From: JAQGMJ01 sp036498945
Lineage (GTDB): Bacteria; Pseudomonadota; Gammaproteobacteria; Burkholderiales; JAEUOS01
Assembly (NCBI GenBank): GCA_036498945.1
Contig: DASYEQ010000048.1
Location: 8,594-72,593, forward strand
Direction: 5' to 3'
Length of the DNA: 64,000 nucleotides
Shown here one piece after another: positions 32,409 through 40,963 of the stretch. The translations under genes and the position numbers were made by a program. How positions within the stretch are numbered: position 1 is the first letter of the stretch; each line of letters opens with the position of its first letter. The notes under the pieces were generated by a model that made no database searches, was not told where the DNA came from, and saw nothing but the letters and a program-made list of their open reading frames with translations.

Positions 32409-35201
32409 TTATTTTGTGCCTGCAAAATACGCTTGCACCTTTTTCACCAGGCCCGTGCCCGGCATGTGTTTCATCGGCGCGAAGCGCGGCCAGGTTTCCT
32501 GCGGCTCGTCGGCCGCGGCGGGATAGATGCGCACGCGCACGTCGTACCAGCCGGCCTGGCCGGTGACCGGGTCGCTGTTGGAAATCTTCCTGTCTCCAAA
32601 CGGCAGCTCCTCGGCGATCACGTGGTTGAGCAAAAAGCCCTTCACCGATTCATTCGCCTGCGGCCCGAGGTTCCACGCGCCCCTGGATTTGCCGATCGCA
32701 TTCCAGGTCCACACCGTGCCCGGTTCCACCGCTTCCGAGTAGCGGCACATGCAGCGCAGCTTGCCCCATTGCGATTCCACCCAGATCCAGCCACCGTCGG
32801 CGATGCCCGCGGCCTGCGCGGTGACGGGGTTGACCATCAGGTAATTGTGGCTGTGGATCTGGCGTAGCCACGCATTCTGCGAGTCCCAGGAGTGATACAT
32901 GGCCATCGGCCGCTGCGTCACCGCATTGAGCGGATATTTTTCCAGGTCGGTGGCGGCGTATTCCAGCGGCGGCGACCAGAAGGGCAGCGGGTCGAAGTGC
33001 GTTTCGATGCGTTCGCGCAAATGCTCGGGCGGCTGCTTGCCGGGGCGCTTGCCCTGCGCGGCGAGGCGGAAAGTCTGCAGCACCTGCGAATAGATGTGGA
33101 TGCGGATCGGCTCCAGCGAACCATTGAAGCCGACGTCCTTGGCGAACTCCAGGTAGTCGCGGTTCCAGTTGCGCATGTACTGCTGCCCGATCGGCAACTC
33201 ATAGTGGAACACGCAGTCGTTCTCCGCGTACATCTCCCACTGCTTCGGGTTGGGCTCGCCTACCAGCGCCTTGTCGCCCTCGGGGCCGCGCCAGCCGGAA
33301 AGAAAGCCGATGCCCGAGCCCGGCGCGGTCTCGTAATTGATGATGAAGTCTTCGTAGCCCTTGTACTTGCGCGTACCGTCGGCATTGGTGAACACCGGCA
33401 GCTTCAGGCGCGAGCCCAGCTCGATCAGCACTTCCTGGAACGGCTTGCACTGCCCCTTGGGCGGCACCACCGGGATGCGCACCGAATCCACCGGCCCGTC
33501 GAATTCCGAAATCGGGCGGTCCAGCAACGACATCGCATCGTGCCGCTCAAGATACGTGGTGTCGGGCAGGATCAGGTCCGCATACGCCGTCATCTCCGAA
33601 GCAAAGGCGTCGCACACCACGATGAAGGGAATCTTGTATTCACCCCCCTCGTCGCGGTCGTTCAGCATCTCGCGCACCTGCGAGGTGTTCATCGTCGAAT
33701 TCCACGCCATGTTGGCCATGAAAATCATCAGGGTGTCGATGCGATACGGGTCGCCGCGCCAGGCATTGGTGATGACGTTTTGCATCAGCCCGTGGGCGGA
33801 GAGCGGGTGGTCCCAGGAAAAACCCTTGTCGATGCGGATCGGCTCGTTGTCCGGGCCCACCGAAAGGTCATCCGGACTGGTCGGAAAGCCCAGCGGCGCC
33901 GCGCCCAGCGGCTTATTGGGCTGGATGTCGTCCCACGACTTCGGCGGCCGCACTCCGGGCGGAATCGCCTTCGGGAAGGGCGGCTTGTGGCGAAAGCCGC
34001 CGGGCCTATCGATCACCCCCAGCATGGTCATCAGGATCGACAGCGCGCGGATGGTGTGAAAGCCGTTCGAATGCGCCGCCAGGCCGCGCATGGCGTGAAA
34101 CGCCACCGGCCGGCCGATCACGCTCTTGTGCTCGCGGCCGTAGGTGTCGGTCCAGGCAATCGGCAACTCGAAGCTCTGGCGCATCGCCGTCTCGCCCATC
34201 TCGCGCGCGAGCTTGACGATGCGCGCCGCCGGAATGCCGGTGATCTTGCCCGCCCATTCCGGCGTGCAGTCGGCAACGCGCTCCTTCAGCAGTTCGAACG
34301 CCGGCTTGGTGGCTTTGCCGTCGATGGTTTGCGCGCCTTCAAGCGCGTCGCCCTTGCCGACGATCAGGCCGCTGTCGAGATCCACCAGGTCCTGCGCGTT
34401 GGTGTACTCGGCGACGAACTCCTGGTCGTATTCGCCGGTGCGGATCAGCTCATGGATCAGCGCCATGAACAGCGCCCCGTCGGTGCCCGGCTTGATCGGG
34501 ATCCACTCGTCCGCGATCGCCGAGTAGCCGGTGCGCACCGGGTTGATCGAAATGAAGCGGCCACCGGCGCGCTTGAATTTCGAGAGGGCGATTTTCAGCG
34601 GGTTGGAGTGATGATCCTCCGCCGTGCCGATCATCACGAACAGCTTGGCGTGGTCCAGGTCCGGCCCGCCGAATTCCCAGAACGAGCCGCCGATCGTATA
34701 GATCATGCCCGCGGCCATGTTCACAGAGCAAAAGCCGCCGTGCGCCGCGTAATTCGGCGTACCGTAGTTGCGCGCCCACAGGCCCGTCAGCGCCTGCATC
34801 TGGTCGCGCCCGGTGAACAGGGCAAATTTCTTCGGGTCGGTGGCGCGGATCTTCCCCAGGCGCTCGGCCAGGGTGTCGAACACCTCGTCCCACGAACACT
34901 CGACGAAATCACCGTCGCCACGCGCGCTGCCCGGCTTGCGCTTCAGCGGCACCGTCAGCCGCGCCGGGCTTTGCTGCTTCATGATGCCCGAGGAACCCTT
35001 GGCGCAGATCACCCCCTTGTTCAGCGGGTGGTCCGGGTTGCCGTCGATATAGCGCACCTCGCCGTCGCGCAAATGCACGCGAATGCCGCAACGGCAGGCG
35101 CACATGTAGCAGGTGGTCTTCTTTACCTCGTGCGTCGAGCCCGGCAGCGCCGGCTTGAGCGGGTCATGCACGGGCGGGGTGGCGCGCAACAGGTCTAGCA
35201 T
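32409..35201 (-). CDS. soeA: Molybdopterin oxidoreductase catalytic subunit, probable cytoplasmic sulfite dehydrogenase SoeA-like
   Basis: This is a 930-residue DMSO-reductase-family enzyme. The N-terminal [4Fe-4S] motif is CYMCACRC...GVICAKG (C31-x2-C34-x3-C38-x27-C66 from ATG 35201). The likely molybdenum ligand is the Cys in HGGFCSVN near residue 160. A C-terminal Mo-guanine-dinucleotide-binding domain (about 800-930) is present. There is no Tat signal, so the enzyme is cytoplasmic. Together with the following Fe-S and DmsC-type subunits this matches SoeABC, which oxidises sulfite to sulfate and reduces quinone. Other substrates (thiosulfate, polysulfide, DMSO-like) cannot be excluded. The frame's TTG at 35219 is a less likely start. 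Confidence 0.82.
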   Translation of the reverse strand: MLDLLRATPPVHDPLKPALPGSTHEVKKTTCYMCACRCGIRVHLRDGEVRYIDGNPDHPLNKGVICAKGSSGIMKQQSPARLTVPLKRKPGSARGDGDFVECSWDEVFDTLAERLGKIRATDPKKFALFTGRDQMQALTGLWARNYGTPNYAAHGGFCSVNMAAGMIYTIGGSFWEFGGPDLDHAKLFVMIGTAEDHHSNPLKIALSKFKRAGGRFISINPVRTGYSAIADEWIPIKPGTDGALFMALIHELIRTGEYDQEFVAEYTNAQDLVDLDSGLIVGKGDALEGAQTIDGKATKPAFELLKERVADCTPEWAGKITGIPAARIVKLAREMGETAMRQSFELPIAWTDTYGREHKSVIGRPVAFHAMRGLAAHSNGFHTIRALSILMTMLGVIDRPGGFRHKPPFPKAIPPGVRPPKSWDDIQPNKPLGAAPLGFPTSPDDLSVGPDNEPIRIDKGFSWDHPLSAHGLMQNVITNAWRGDPYRIDTLMIFMANMAWNSTMNTSQVREMLNDRDEGGEYKIPFIVVCDAFASEMTAYADLILPDTTYLERHDAMSLLDRPISEFDGPVDSVRIPVVPPKGQCKPFQEVLIELGSRLKLPVFTNADGTRKYKGYEDFIINYETAPGSGIGFLSGWRGPEGDKALVGEPNPKQWEMYAENDCVFHYELPIGQQYMRNWNRDYLEFAKDVGFNGSLEPIRIHIYSQVLQTFRLAAQGKRPGKQPPEHLRERIETHFDPLPFWSPPLEYAATDLEKYPLNAVTQRPMAMYHSWDSQNAWLRQIHSHNYLMVNPVTAQAAGIADGGWIWVESQWGKLRCMCRYSEAVEPGTVWTWNAIGKSRGAWNLGPQANESVKGFLLNHVIAEELPFGDRKISNSDPVTGQAGWYDVRVRIYPAAADEPQETWPRFAPMKHMPGTGLVKKVQAYFAGTK

Positions 35202-35268
35202 GGGTCGATCCGGAAACAACTTCGGGAAGCGGCAAAAGAGCGCTCTAAATCACCAAAAGTTATTTGCT

Positions 35269-35284
35269 TATACTAATAAGTATA
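35269..35284. promoter_or_regulatory. AT-rich palindrome in the soe-type promoter
   Basis: TATACT-N4-AGTATA lies 68 bp upstream of ATG 35201 in an AT-rich island. On the minus strand it overlaps -10-like sequences, so it could be an operator or part of the promoter itself. Confidence 0.4.
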
Positions 35285-35345
35285 TATTGAAACAGCTTTC
35301 CACCCTCGGGACAAGGGCAGTTTGCTTTTTCGGGAAATAGGGTGA

Positions 35346-35371
35346 CTGTATGACTCATGCAAGTCATACAG
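35346..35371. promoter_or_regulatory. Perfect 10+10 palindrome upstream of the soe-type operon
   Basis: CTGTATGACT-N6-AGTCATACAG is a perfect 10-bp inverted repeat. It has no T-tract, so an operator is more likely than a terminator. The TGTATGAC half-site recalls GntR/FadR-class operators. It lies 145 bp upstream of soeA and 40 bp past the cyclase stop. Confidence 0.5.
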
Positions 35372-35410
35372 ATGAGTCGCGTTATTGTAGCGCGGCTTTG
35401 ACTTACCGGC

Positions 35411-36121
35411 TCAACCGGGTGCGGATGGGAGGGGGCTGGCTTCCCGGCGAACGTAGCCCTTCCCCAGCGTATGCAGCGTAACCTTGCCGTCCTTGCCCTT
35501 GACGCGGATGGCATCAACTTCGCTGGTGGCGACCGCGTTGCCGGCGAGTGCCAGGGCGGCGTCGGTAAGCAGTGCGGGAACTCGGTACTCATTGCAGCGA
35601 TTGGCCAGTCTGGAGGCCAGATTTACCGCGTCGCCCATCACTGTGTAGCGCGCGCGGTTCGGCGTGCCGTGATTGCCGAGATCGACCATGCCGGAGTGGA
35701 TGCCCATCATCAGGCGCCGGCCAGGCAGCCCGCGCGCCTGATGATGGGCATCGATCGCAGAAACCTCGGCCTGCAGCTTTTCGGCACAGCGCAGGGCAAG
35801 TGCCGCGTGGTCCACCTGCGGAGTCATGCCCCAGTGAGCGATGACCGCATCGCCCATCAGGGTGTCGACGATGCCCTCATGTTCGGCGACGCATTCGGCC
35901 ACCAGTTCGTGGTGACCCTGCCGCCAGGAGCGCAGCATGTCCGGGGTGAGGCCGGAAAAATCCGCCGGGAAGATGTCGGCGAAATCGATGAACATCACTG
36001 TCATCACTTGCCGCACGGTGGTGTATTCGAGTGCCTGCCGTCCTTCGCGCAGCACCCGGTCCAGCACATGCTGTCCTGCGTACAGGCGCAGCGCGTCCTT
36101 GAGCAGTTGTTCCTTGAACAT
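35411..36121 (-). CDS. Class III adenylate/guanylate cyclase domain protein
   Basis: This 236-residue protein is essentially a single class III cyclase catalytic domain with a short N-terminal helix. Metal-binding Asp occurs in VMFIDFADI near residue 45 and in GDAVIAHWG near residue 90; the transition-state Asn/Arg lie in GDAVNLASRLANR. There is no transmembrane or sensor domain, so it is soluble and minimal. The start at ATG 36121 is chosen since the longer frame adds a non-homologous stretch. It presumably makes cAMP; cGMP specificity cannot be excluded. It lies upstream of, and on the same strand as, the soe-type operon, separated by two palindromes. Confidence 0.85.
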   Translation of the reverse strand: MFKEQLLKDALRLYAGQHVLDRVLREGRQALEYTTVRQVMTVMFIDFADIFPADFSGLTPDMLRSWRQGHHELVAECVAEHEGIVDTLMGDAVIAHWGMTPQVDHAALALRCAEKLQAEVSAIDAHHQARGLPGRRLMMGIHSGMVDLGNHGTPNRARYTVMGDAVNLASRLANRCNEYRVPALLTDAALALAGNAVATSEVDAIRVKGKDGKVTLHTLGKGYVRREASPLPSAPG

Positions 36122-36648
36122 TTTCGTCTTCTGAAAAAAGGCACGACAAGCATAGCGCGGCTGGTGATCGCAGGCGTGAAAATCACTACACTTGGTGACG
36201 CATTTCACGTATCTTTGAACACGGCGAGGCTCGCGTGCCGCGCGCGTTCTTTAACAGGCAAAGAGTGGGGAGAACGCCGAACCGTTCGCGCCGGCGCGAC
36301 AACGCAGGTGTGGTCGCCGGTACCGGACAGACCAGCCATCGCGGGACTGTAAAAATCCCCGTGATTTACCGTGGTTCGCCGGCTGCCCACTACATCCGTG
36401 TTTGCGCGATGACGAATTTCTGTAAAAACCTATGGAATAACTGATTAAGTGGGCCAAGCCCCCTTAACAACCCCGAAATCAGGGGGGAGTGCGCCCTCTC
36501 ACATTCCGAATTCGATACTTGTTCAGCATTTCCCTATGGTTTTCTCAGGGTGCCGACCACATGCGTGGTAACGCAACGCGAAATTTCCCGGAATTCCTCA
36601 GGTTTTCTCAGGTTGCACAGTTGCCTCTAGCGCGGCAGGCCGCGGCCT
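36122..36648. other. Intergenic region holding repeat copy B
   Basis: The 527 bp between the cyclase start and the LysR stop contain the cyclase promoter, a pair of short direct words CTGTAAAAA (around 36348 and 36420), the 100-bp repeat (36434-36533) and its flanking CTCAGGTTTTCTCAGG motifs. No protein gene is supported. Confidence 0.6.
36434..36533 (+). repeat. 100-bp intergenic repeat, copy B
   Basis: It matches the reverse complement of 12254-12353 at about 98 percent identity. It has the stem TTAAGTGGGC/GCCCCCTTAA near its left end and a G-rich/C-rich pair (AGGGGGG, CCCTCT) in the middle. The right flank GGTTTTCTCAGGGTGCCGAC resembles the plus-strand flank of copy A. Confidence 0.9.
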
Positions 36649-37551
36649 TTAGCCGAACTTGCGCGCTGCCTCCCGCAGCGCCTCGATCAGCACGCGACTG
36701 GCCACGTTGAGCGAGCCGCGCGCGCGGCGGGTGATGCCGACCGCGCGCGTCCAGGAGGGGCCGCTCAGGGCCAGGGTGGTGAGCTGGCCGGCTTCGAGTT
36801 CCCAGTAGATCAACTCGCGCGGCAGGAAGGTCAGGAAGTCGCTTTGCATCAGCATCGATTTCATCAGCACCGTGGAAGTGGTCTCGATCGCGGCTTCCGG
36901 CAGTTCCAGGCCGTGGGCAACGAACAGGTCGTCGAGCGCGCGGCGTTCCATTTCGCGCCGGCGCGGCAGTACCCAAGGGTAGCGCGCCAGTTCGGCCATG
37001 GAGAGCGCGCGCTTTTTCGCCAGCGGGTGGCCGACGCGCGCCACCACCACCCCGGATTCGATGAACAGGCGCTCGTGGGTGAGTTCGGGGTCGGCGCCCT
37101 GCATCGGCACGGAAGACAAGGCGAAGTCCACCTCGCCCTGCTTCACCCAGGGCATCAGCGCTTCGTTCAGGCCATAGAGCACGGTGATGCGCAGGTCGGG
37201 GTGGCTGCGGTGGAGCCTGCCGATGGCATGCGGCAGCAGGCGGTTGGCTTCGGTGGGCCCGCAGCCCAGGAGCACGTGGCCGCGGCGCGCGCCTTTCATG
37301 GCGTCGATCTCCGATTGGGCATTGCGCAGCTCGGCCTCGATCACGTTGCCGCGCGCCAGCAATGCCTCGCCATAGGGCGTGGGACGCACGCCGAAGCGCC
37401 CGCGCTCGAGCAGCCGCGCGCCGACCGACTTTTCCAGGGCGTTGATGCTCTTGGAAAGCGCGGGTTGCGAGATTTCCAGCGTGGCGGCGGCCTCCGTCAG
37501 GTTGCCGTGGCGCACGGCGGCCAGGAAATGCTGGATGCGGCGGTAGTCCAT
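36649..37551 (-). CDS. LysR-family regulator divergent from the Rieske oxygenase
   Basis: This 300-residue LysR-type regulator starts MDYRRIQHFLAAVRHGNLTE at ATG 37551, with the winged HTH EAAATLEISQPALSKSINAL at about residues 19-40. The co-inducer domain follows from about residue 90. It is transcribed away from the oxygenase operon. The shared 138-bp gap carries a perfect T-N11-A type inverted repeat (37569-37591). It probably activates the oxygenase genes when an aromatic inducer binds and represses itself. Confidence 0.92.
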   Translation of the reverse strand: MDYRRIQHFLAAVRHGNLTEAAATLEISQPALSKSINALEKSVGARLLERGRFGVRPTPYGEALLARGNVIEAELRNAQSEIDAMKGARRGHVLLGCGPTEANRLLPHAIGRLHRSHPDLRITVLYGLNEALMPWVKQGEVDFALSSVPMQGADPELTHERLFIESGVVVARVGHPLAKKRALSMAELARYPWVLPRRREMERRALDDLFVAHGLELPEAAIETTSTVLMKSMLMQSDFLTFLPRELIYWELEAGQLTTLALSGPSWTRAVGITRRARGSLNVASRVLIEALREAARKFG

Positions 37552-37568
37552 TATCGGCTCCGGAAGCC

Positions 37569-37591
37569 TTCCATAACCCATGGTAATGGAA
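37569..37591. promoter_or_regulatory. LysR box between lysR and the oxygenase operon
   Basis: TTCCAT-N11-ATGGAA is a perfect interrupted palindrome matching the T-N11-A LysR recognition rule. It lies 18 bp upstream of the lysR start and about 98 bp upstream of the oxygenase start. A further GGAAT half-site follows at about 37599. Confidence 0.65.
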
Positions 37592-37689
37592 AAAGCATGG
37601 AATGTGATTGATGGTGGCCACGGGCGCGTCTATCGTTGCCGCAGGCGCAGGAGACTCAATCGAACAACGCAAGCTCAGGAGAACCACCG

Positions 37690-39009
37690 ATGCTGCATGA
37701 ACCGATTCCCCACCTGAAAAAGCTGGTCGAGCCAGACCGGGTGCACCGCCTGGCTTATACCGACCCAGAGATCTTCGAGCTGGAGATCAAGAACATCTTC
37801 GAAAAGATCTGGGTCTACTGCGGCCATGAGACCCAGGTGCCCAAGCCCGGCGATTACCAGACCTTCACCATCGGCCGCCAGCCGATGGTGATGATCCGCG
37901 GCAAGGATATGAAAGTACGGGTGCTATACAACCGCTGCCCGCATCGCGGCGTGGAATTGTGCGGCAACTTGAAAGGCAACGCCGGCGAGGCGCTCACCTG
38001 TTCCTATCATTCCTGGCGCTTTCACCTCGACGGCAAGATCGAGAGCATCCCGCTGATGAAGGGCTACGACGGCACGCGCATGAATGCCGACAACCCGGAC
38101 TGCAGCATGCGCGCCGCCGCGCGGGTGGACAGCTATCGTGGCTTTGTATTCGCGAGCCTTGCCGCTGATGGCCCCTCGCTGCCGGATTTTTTGGGCGAGG
38201 CGAAAATCGGCTTCGACGACATGTGCGACCGCGCCCCGGCCGGTGAAGTGGAAGTGGTGCCGTATTGCCACCGCGTGATCCAGCATTCGAACTGGAAATT
38301 CTTCATGGAGAACCAGCTCGATGCCCTGCACCCATCGGTGACGCATCAATCGACCGGGGTGGCCGCCGCCTGGGTGGAGCGCGAGATCAAGCAAAAGACC
38401 GGCGAGGCGCCGCCGCTGTATTACCACTACCTCTCGGCCTTCACCATGTCGTTTGATAAATGGGATTCGGTGCAGACGCTCAACTACCCGCGCGGCCACG
38501 GCATCCTCAAGGGCTACATGGGCCTGCGGCCGAGTGACCCGGATACCAACGCCTACGTCGCCGAGATGGTCAAGGCCTACGGCGAAGAAAAGGCGGAGAA
38601 GTTTCTCGCGCGCGACATTCACCACGTGCTGGTGTACCCGTATCTCTCGGTGCAGTCTCCCCTGCAGCAGATCCGCGTGCTGCGCCCGATCGCGCCGAAC
38701 AAGACGCTCTCGGAGATCTGGCACTTCCGCCTGAAGGGCGCGCCGGAAGCGATCTACCGCCGCTCGCTCTGGTATTACAACCTGGTCAATTCGCCCGCGA
38801 CCATGATCAACGCCGATGACCTGGAGAACTGGACCAAGGGACAGTGGGGACTTGAATCGTCGGGCATGGACTGGGTCAGCTTTCACCGCGACTACGGCCG
38901 CGACCAGGAGAATGCCGACGGCTCGATCTACTCGAAGAACGGCACTTCGGAAGCCGTGATGCGCAGCCAGTTCAAGGCGTGGACCGAATACCTGGCGGGA
39001 GACAAGTGA
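37690..39009 (+). CDS. Rieske aromatic ring-hydroxylating oxygenase, large (alpha) subunit
   Basis: This is a 439-residue alpha subunit. The Rieske [2Fe-2S] site is CPHRG...CSYHSW (about residues 83-106). The mononuclear iron site is in ENQLDALHPSVTH (two His, about residues 213-220), with the third carboxylate expected in the MINADDLENW region. It adds oxygen to an aromatic ring or demethylates, with electrons from a reductase that is not encoded nearby. Start ATG 37690. The beta subunit gene overlaps its stop (TGATG). Regulated by the divergent LysR. The substrate is unknown; a benzoate/anthranilate/salicylate-like acid is plausible. Confidence 0.92.
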   Translation: MLHEPIPHLKKLVEPDRVHRLAYTDPEIFELEIKNIFEKIWVYCGHETQVPKPGDYQTFTIGRQPMVMIRGKDMKVRVLYNRCPHRGVELCGNLKGNAGEALTCSYHSWRFHLDGKIESIPLMKGYDGTRMNADNPDCSMRAAARVDSYRGFVFASLAADGPSLPDFLGEAKIGFDDMCDRAPAGEVEVVPYCHRVIQHSNWKFFMENQLDALHPSVTHQSTGVAAAWVEREIKQKTGEAPPLYYHYLSAFTMSFDKWDSVQTLNYPRGHGILKGYMGLRPSDPDTNAYVAEMVKAYGEEKAEKFLARDIHHVLVYPYLSVQSPLQQIRVLRPIAPNKTLSEIWHFRLKGAPEAIYRRSLWYYNLVNSPATMINADDLENWTKGQWGLESSGMDWVSFHRDYGRDQENADGSIYSKNGTSEAVMRSQFKAWTEYLAGDK

Positions 39010-39662
39010 TGGCGAGCAAAAAGCCTGCGAAAAAATCGGCGGCGAAAAAGCCCGCGGCAAAGAAGGCCGTGGTGAAGAAGGTGGTGGCCAAAAAGGCAGC
39101 GACCAGGCCGGTAGCGAAAAAGGCTGCGGTGAAAAAAGTTGCGGCGAAAAAGGCCGCCGCGAAAAAGCCGGCGGCCAAGGCCGGCGCAGTCGATACCCGG
39201 CGCGCCGTCGAGCAGTTCCTGTATCGCCAGAGCGAAATCCTCGACACCCGCCAGTGGCAATCCTTCATCGACCTGTTCACTGCCGACGGCGTCTACTGGG
39301 CGCCGATCACCGCGGAGCAGGGCGAATGGGAGGGTTCGCCCTCGATCTTCGCCGAAGACAAACTGATGATGGAGGTGCGCATGCGCCGCGTGCTGCATCC
39401 GCAGGCGTGGTCGCAGGCGCCGATGTGGGCGACCAACCATATCGTCGGCAACGTGGTGATCGAAAAGGAAACCGCGACCGAAGTGCAGGTGCGCTCGCGC
39501 TTTCATATGATGGAACTGCGACGCGACACGGTGCGCCACTTCGGCGGCACCTATCGGCATACACTGGTCAAGCAAGGCGGCGGCTACAGGATCAAGCTGC
39601 AGCGCGTGGACCTGTTCAATTCGCAAGCGCCTTACGACTACGTGTTGCAGATCTGGGTTTGA
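39009..39662 (+). CDS. Ring-hydroxylating oxygenase small (beta) subunit with Lys/Ala-rich H1-like tail
   Basis: The protein has 217 residues. The C-terminal 155 residues are a SnoaL/NTF2-like beta subunit (DTRRAVEQFLYRQSEILDTR... SRFHMMELRRDTVRHFGGTY). Residues 1-60 are a striking basic low-complexity tail built from AAKK/VAKK/AVKK units, like AlgP or histone-H1-type domains. The tail is in frame, begins with an ATG that overlaps the alpha-subunit stop, and has a good GGGAGAC site. No credible internal start lies between tail and domain. Beta subunits normally lack this; the tail may bind nucleic acid, polyanions or acidic partners. Its function is unknown. Confidence 0.9.
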   Translation: MASKKPAKKSAAKKPAAKKAVVKKVVAKKAATRPVAKKAAVKKVAAKKAAAKKPAAKAGAVDTRRAVEQFLYRQSEILDTRQWQSFIDLFTADGVYWAPITAEQGEWEGSPSIFAEDKLMMEVRMRRVLHPQAWSQAPMWATNHIVGNVVIEKETATEVQVRSRFHMMELRRDTVRHFGGTYRHTLVKQGGGYRIKLQRVDLFNSQAPYDYVLQIWV

Positions 39663-39670
39663 TGCCTGTC

Positions 39671-39740
39671 ATTCCCGCCCAAGCGGGAATCCAGGAGGTG
39701 GCATTGAGTTAGGTGTGGAAGATTCCCGCCCAAGCGGGAC
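39671..39740. repeat. Two dRS3-like inverted repeats
   Basis: ATTCCC-GCCCAAGC-GGGAAT (39671-39690) exactly fits the 20-bp ATTCCC-N8-GGGAAT pattern known in Neisseria as dRS3. A second copy with a changed last base pair is at 39722-39740. They separate the beta subunit gene from the binding-protein gene. Confidence 0.8.
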
Positions 39741-39784
39741 GACAACAACGTAGTGGCACGGGCATTTCATCTTCTGGGGGAATC

Positions 39785-40963
39785 ATGTTCGGACGCACTC
39801 TTGCTTGTGGACTTCTTGTCGGTGCTCTCTTCGCCACGCCGGTGCTGGCGGCGGACAAGGTGAAGATCGGCTTTGTCTCCACCCTCTCCGGCCCCGGCGC
39901 CGCGCTGGGGGTGGATATTCGCGACGGCTTCAACCTCGCCGTCAGGCACGCCGGCGGCAAGCTCGGCGGTCTGCCGGTGGAACTGACGGTGCGCGACGAC
40001 CGCCAGAGCGCGGACACCGGCAAGCAGGAAGTCGAGCGCCTGCTGCAGCAGAACCATGCGGACATCATCACCGGCATCGTGTTTTCCAACGTGCTGCTGC
40101 CGGTGCTGCCGGCCATCCTCGACAGCAAGACCTTCTACATCAGCCCCAATACCGGGCCGATGGAATACGCCGGCGCGAAATGCAATCCGTACTTTTTCGT
40201 CAGCTCCTGGCAGAACGATGAAATCCCCGGCGCCATGGGCGAGCTGATGAACCAGCGCGGCTACAAGAACGTGTATCTGATCGGCGCCAACTACCCCGGC
40301 GGGCGCGAATCGATCGGCGGCTTCAAGAAATACTACAAGGGAAAAATCGCCAACGAGCAATACACGCCGATGGGCCAGCTCGATTACTCGGCGGAACTGG
40401 CGCAGATCCGCGCCGCCAGGCCGGACTCGGTGTTCTTCTTTCTCCCCGGCGGCATGGGCATCAACTTCATCAAGCAGTACGTGAACTTCGGTCTGTCGAA
40501 AGACGTGCAACTGTTCACCACCGGCTTCTCGGCGGATGAAGACACTATCAAGCCGGTGGGCGAGGCGCTGCTCGGCGCGATCAATTCCAGCCAGTGGGGC
40601 TGGGACCTGGGCAACCCGGCGAACCAGAAATTCGTCGCCGACTTCCGCAAGGAATACGGCCGCACGCCCACGCTCTACGCCTCGCAGGGCTACGACACTG
40701 CCATGCTGATCGATGGCGCCATCCGCGACGTCAAGGGCAGGATCGAGAACAAGGCGGCACTGCGTAAAGCGCTGGAAGCCGCGCGCTTCAACTCGGTGCG
40801 CGGCAGTTTCAGGTTCGGCGTCAACCACTACCCGGTGCAGGACTACTACCTGCGCGTGGTGCGCAAGGACGAGCAGGGCCACATCACCAACCGCACCATG
40901 AACAAGATTTTCGAGAACAAGGTCGATCCCTACGCAGGGCAGTGCCGGATGCCGGCAGGCTGA
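39785..40963 (+). CDS. Type I (LivK-like) periplasmic binding protein
   Basis: This 392-residue receptor-family ligand-binding protein starts MFGRTLACGLLVGALFATPV with signal cleavage near LAA/DKVK. KIGFVSTLSGPGAALGVDIR is the classic opening of leucine/branched-chain or aromatic-acid ABC receptors. No livHMGF permease or ATPase genes are present in the window, so the receptor is an orphan. Given its position after the oxygenase subunits it may capture the oxygenase's aromatic substrate. A hairpin (CGAACCATC/GATGGTTCG, 40994-41028) lies past its stop. Confidence 0.9.
   Translation: MFGRTLACGLLVGALFATPVLAADKVKIGFVSTLSGPGAALGVDIRDGFNLAVRHAGGKLGGLPVELTVRDDRQSADTGKQEVERLLQQNHADIITGIVFSNVLLPVLPAILDSKTFYISPNTGPMEYAGAKCNPYFFVSSWQNDEIPGAMGELMNQRGYKNVYLIGANYPGGRESIGGFKKYYKGKIANEQYTPMGQLDYSAELAQIRAARPDSVFFFLPGGMGINFIKQYVNFGLSKDVQLFTTGFSADEDTIKPVGEALLGAINSSQWGWDLGNPANQKFVADFRKEYGRTPTLYASQGYDTAMLIDGAIRDVKGRIENKAALRKALEAARFNSVRGSFRFGVNHYPVQDYYLRVVRKDEQGHITNRTMNKIFENKVDPYAGQCRMPAG

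Noticed and set aside
30795..35201. Periplasmic DMSO reductase dmsABC
   Set aside because: The catalytic subunit has no Tat signal, so a cytoplasm-facing SoeABC-type enzyme fits better; substrate remains unproven.
39009..39190. Separate AlgP/H1-like gene before the beta subunit
   Set aside because: There is no stop or independent start between the basic tail and the SnoaL-like domain; it is one continuous frame.
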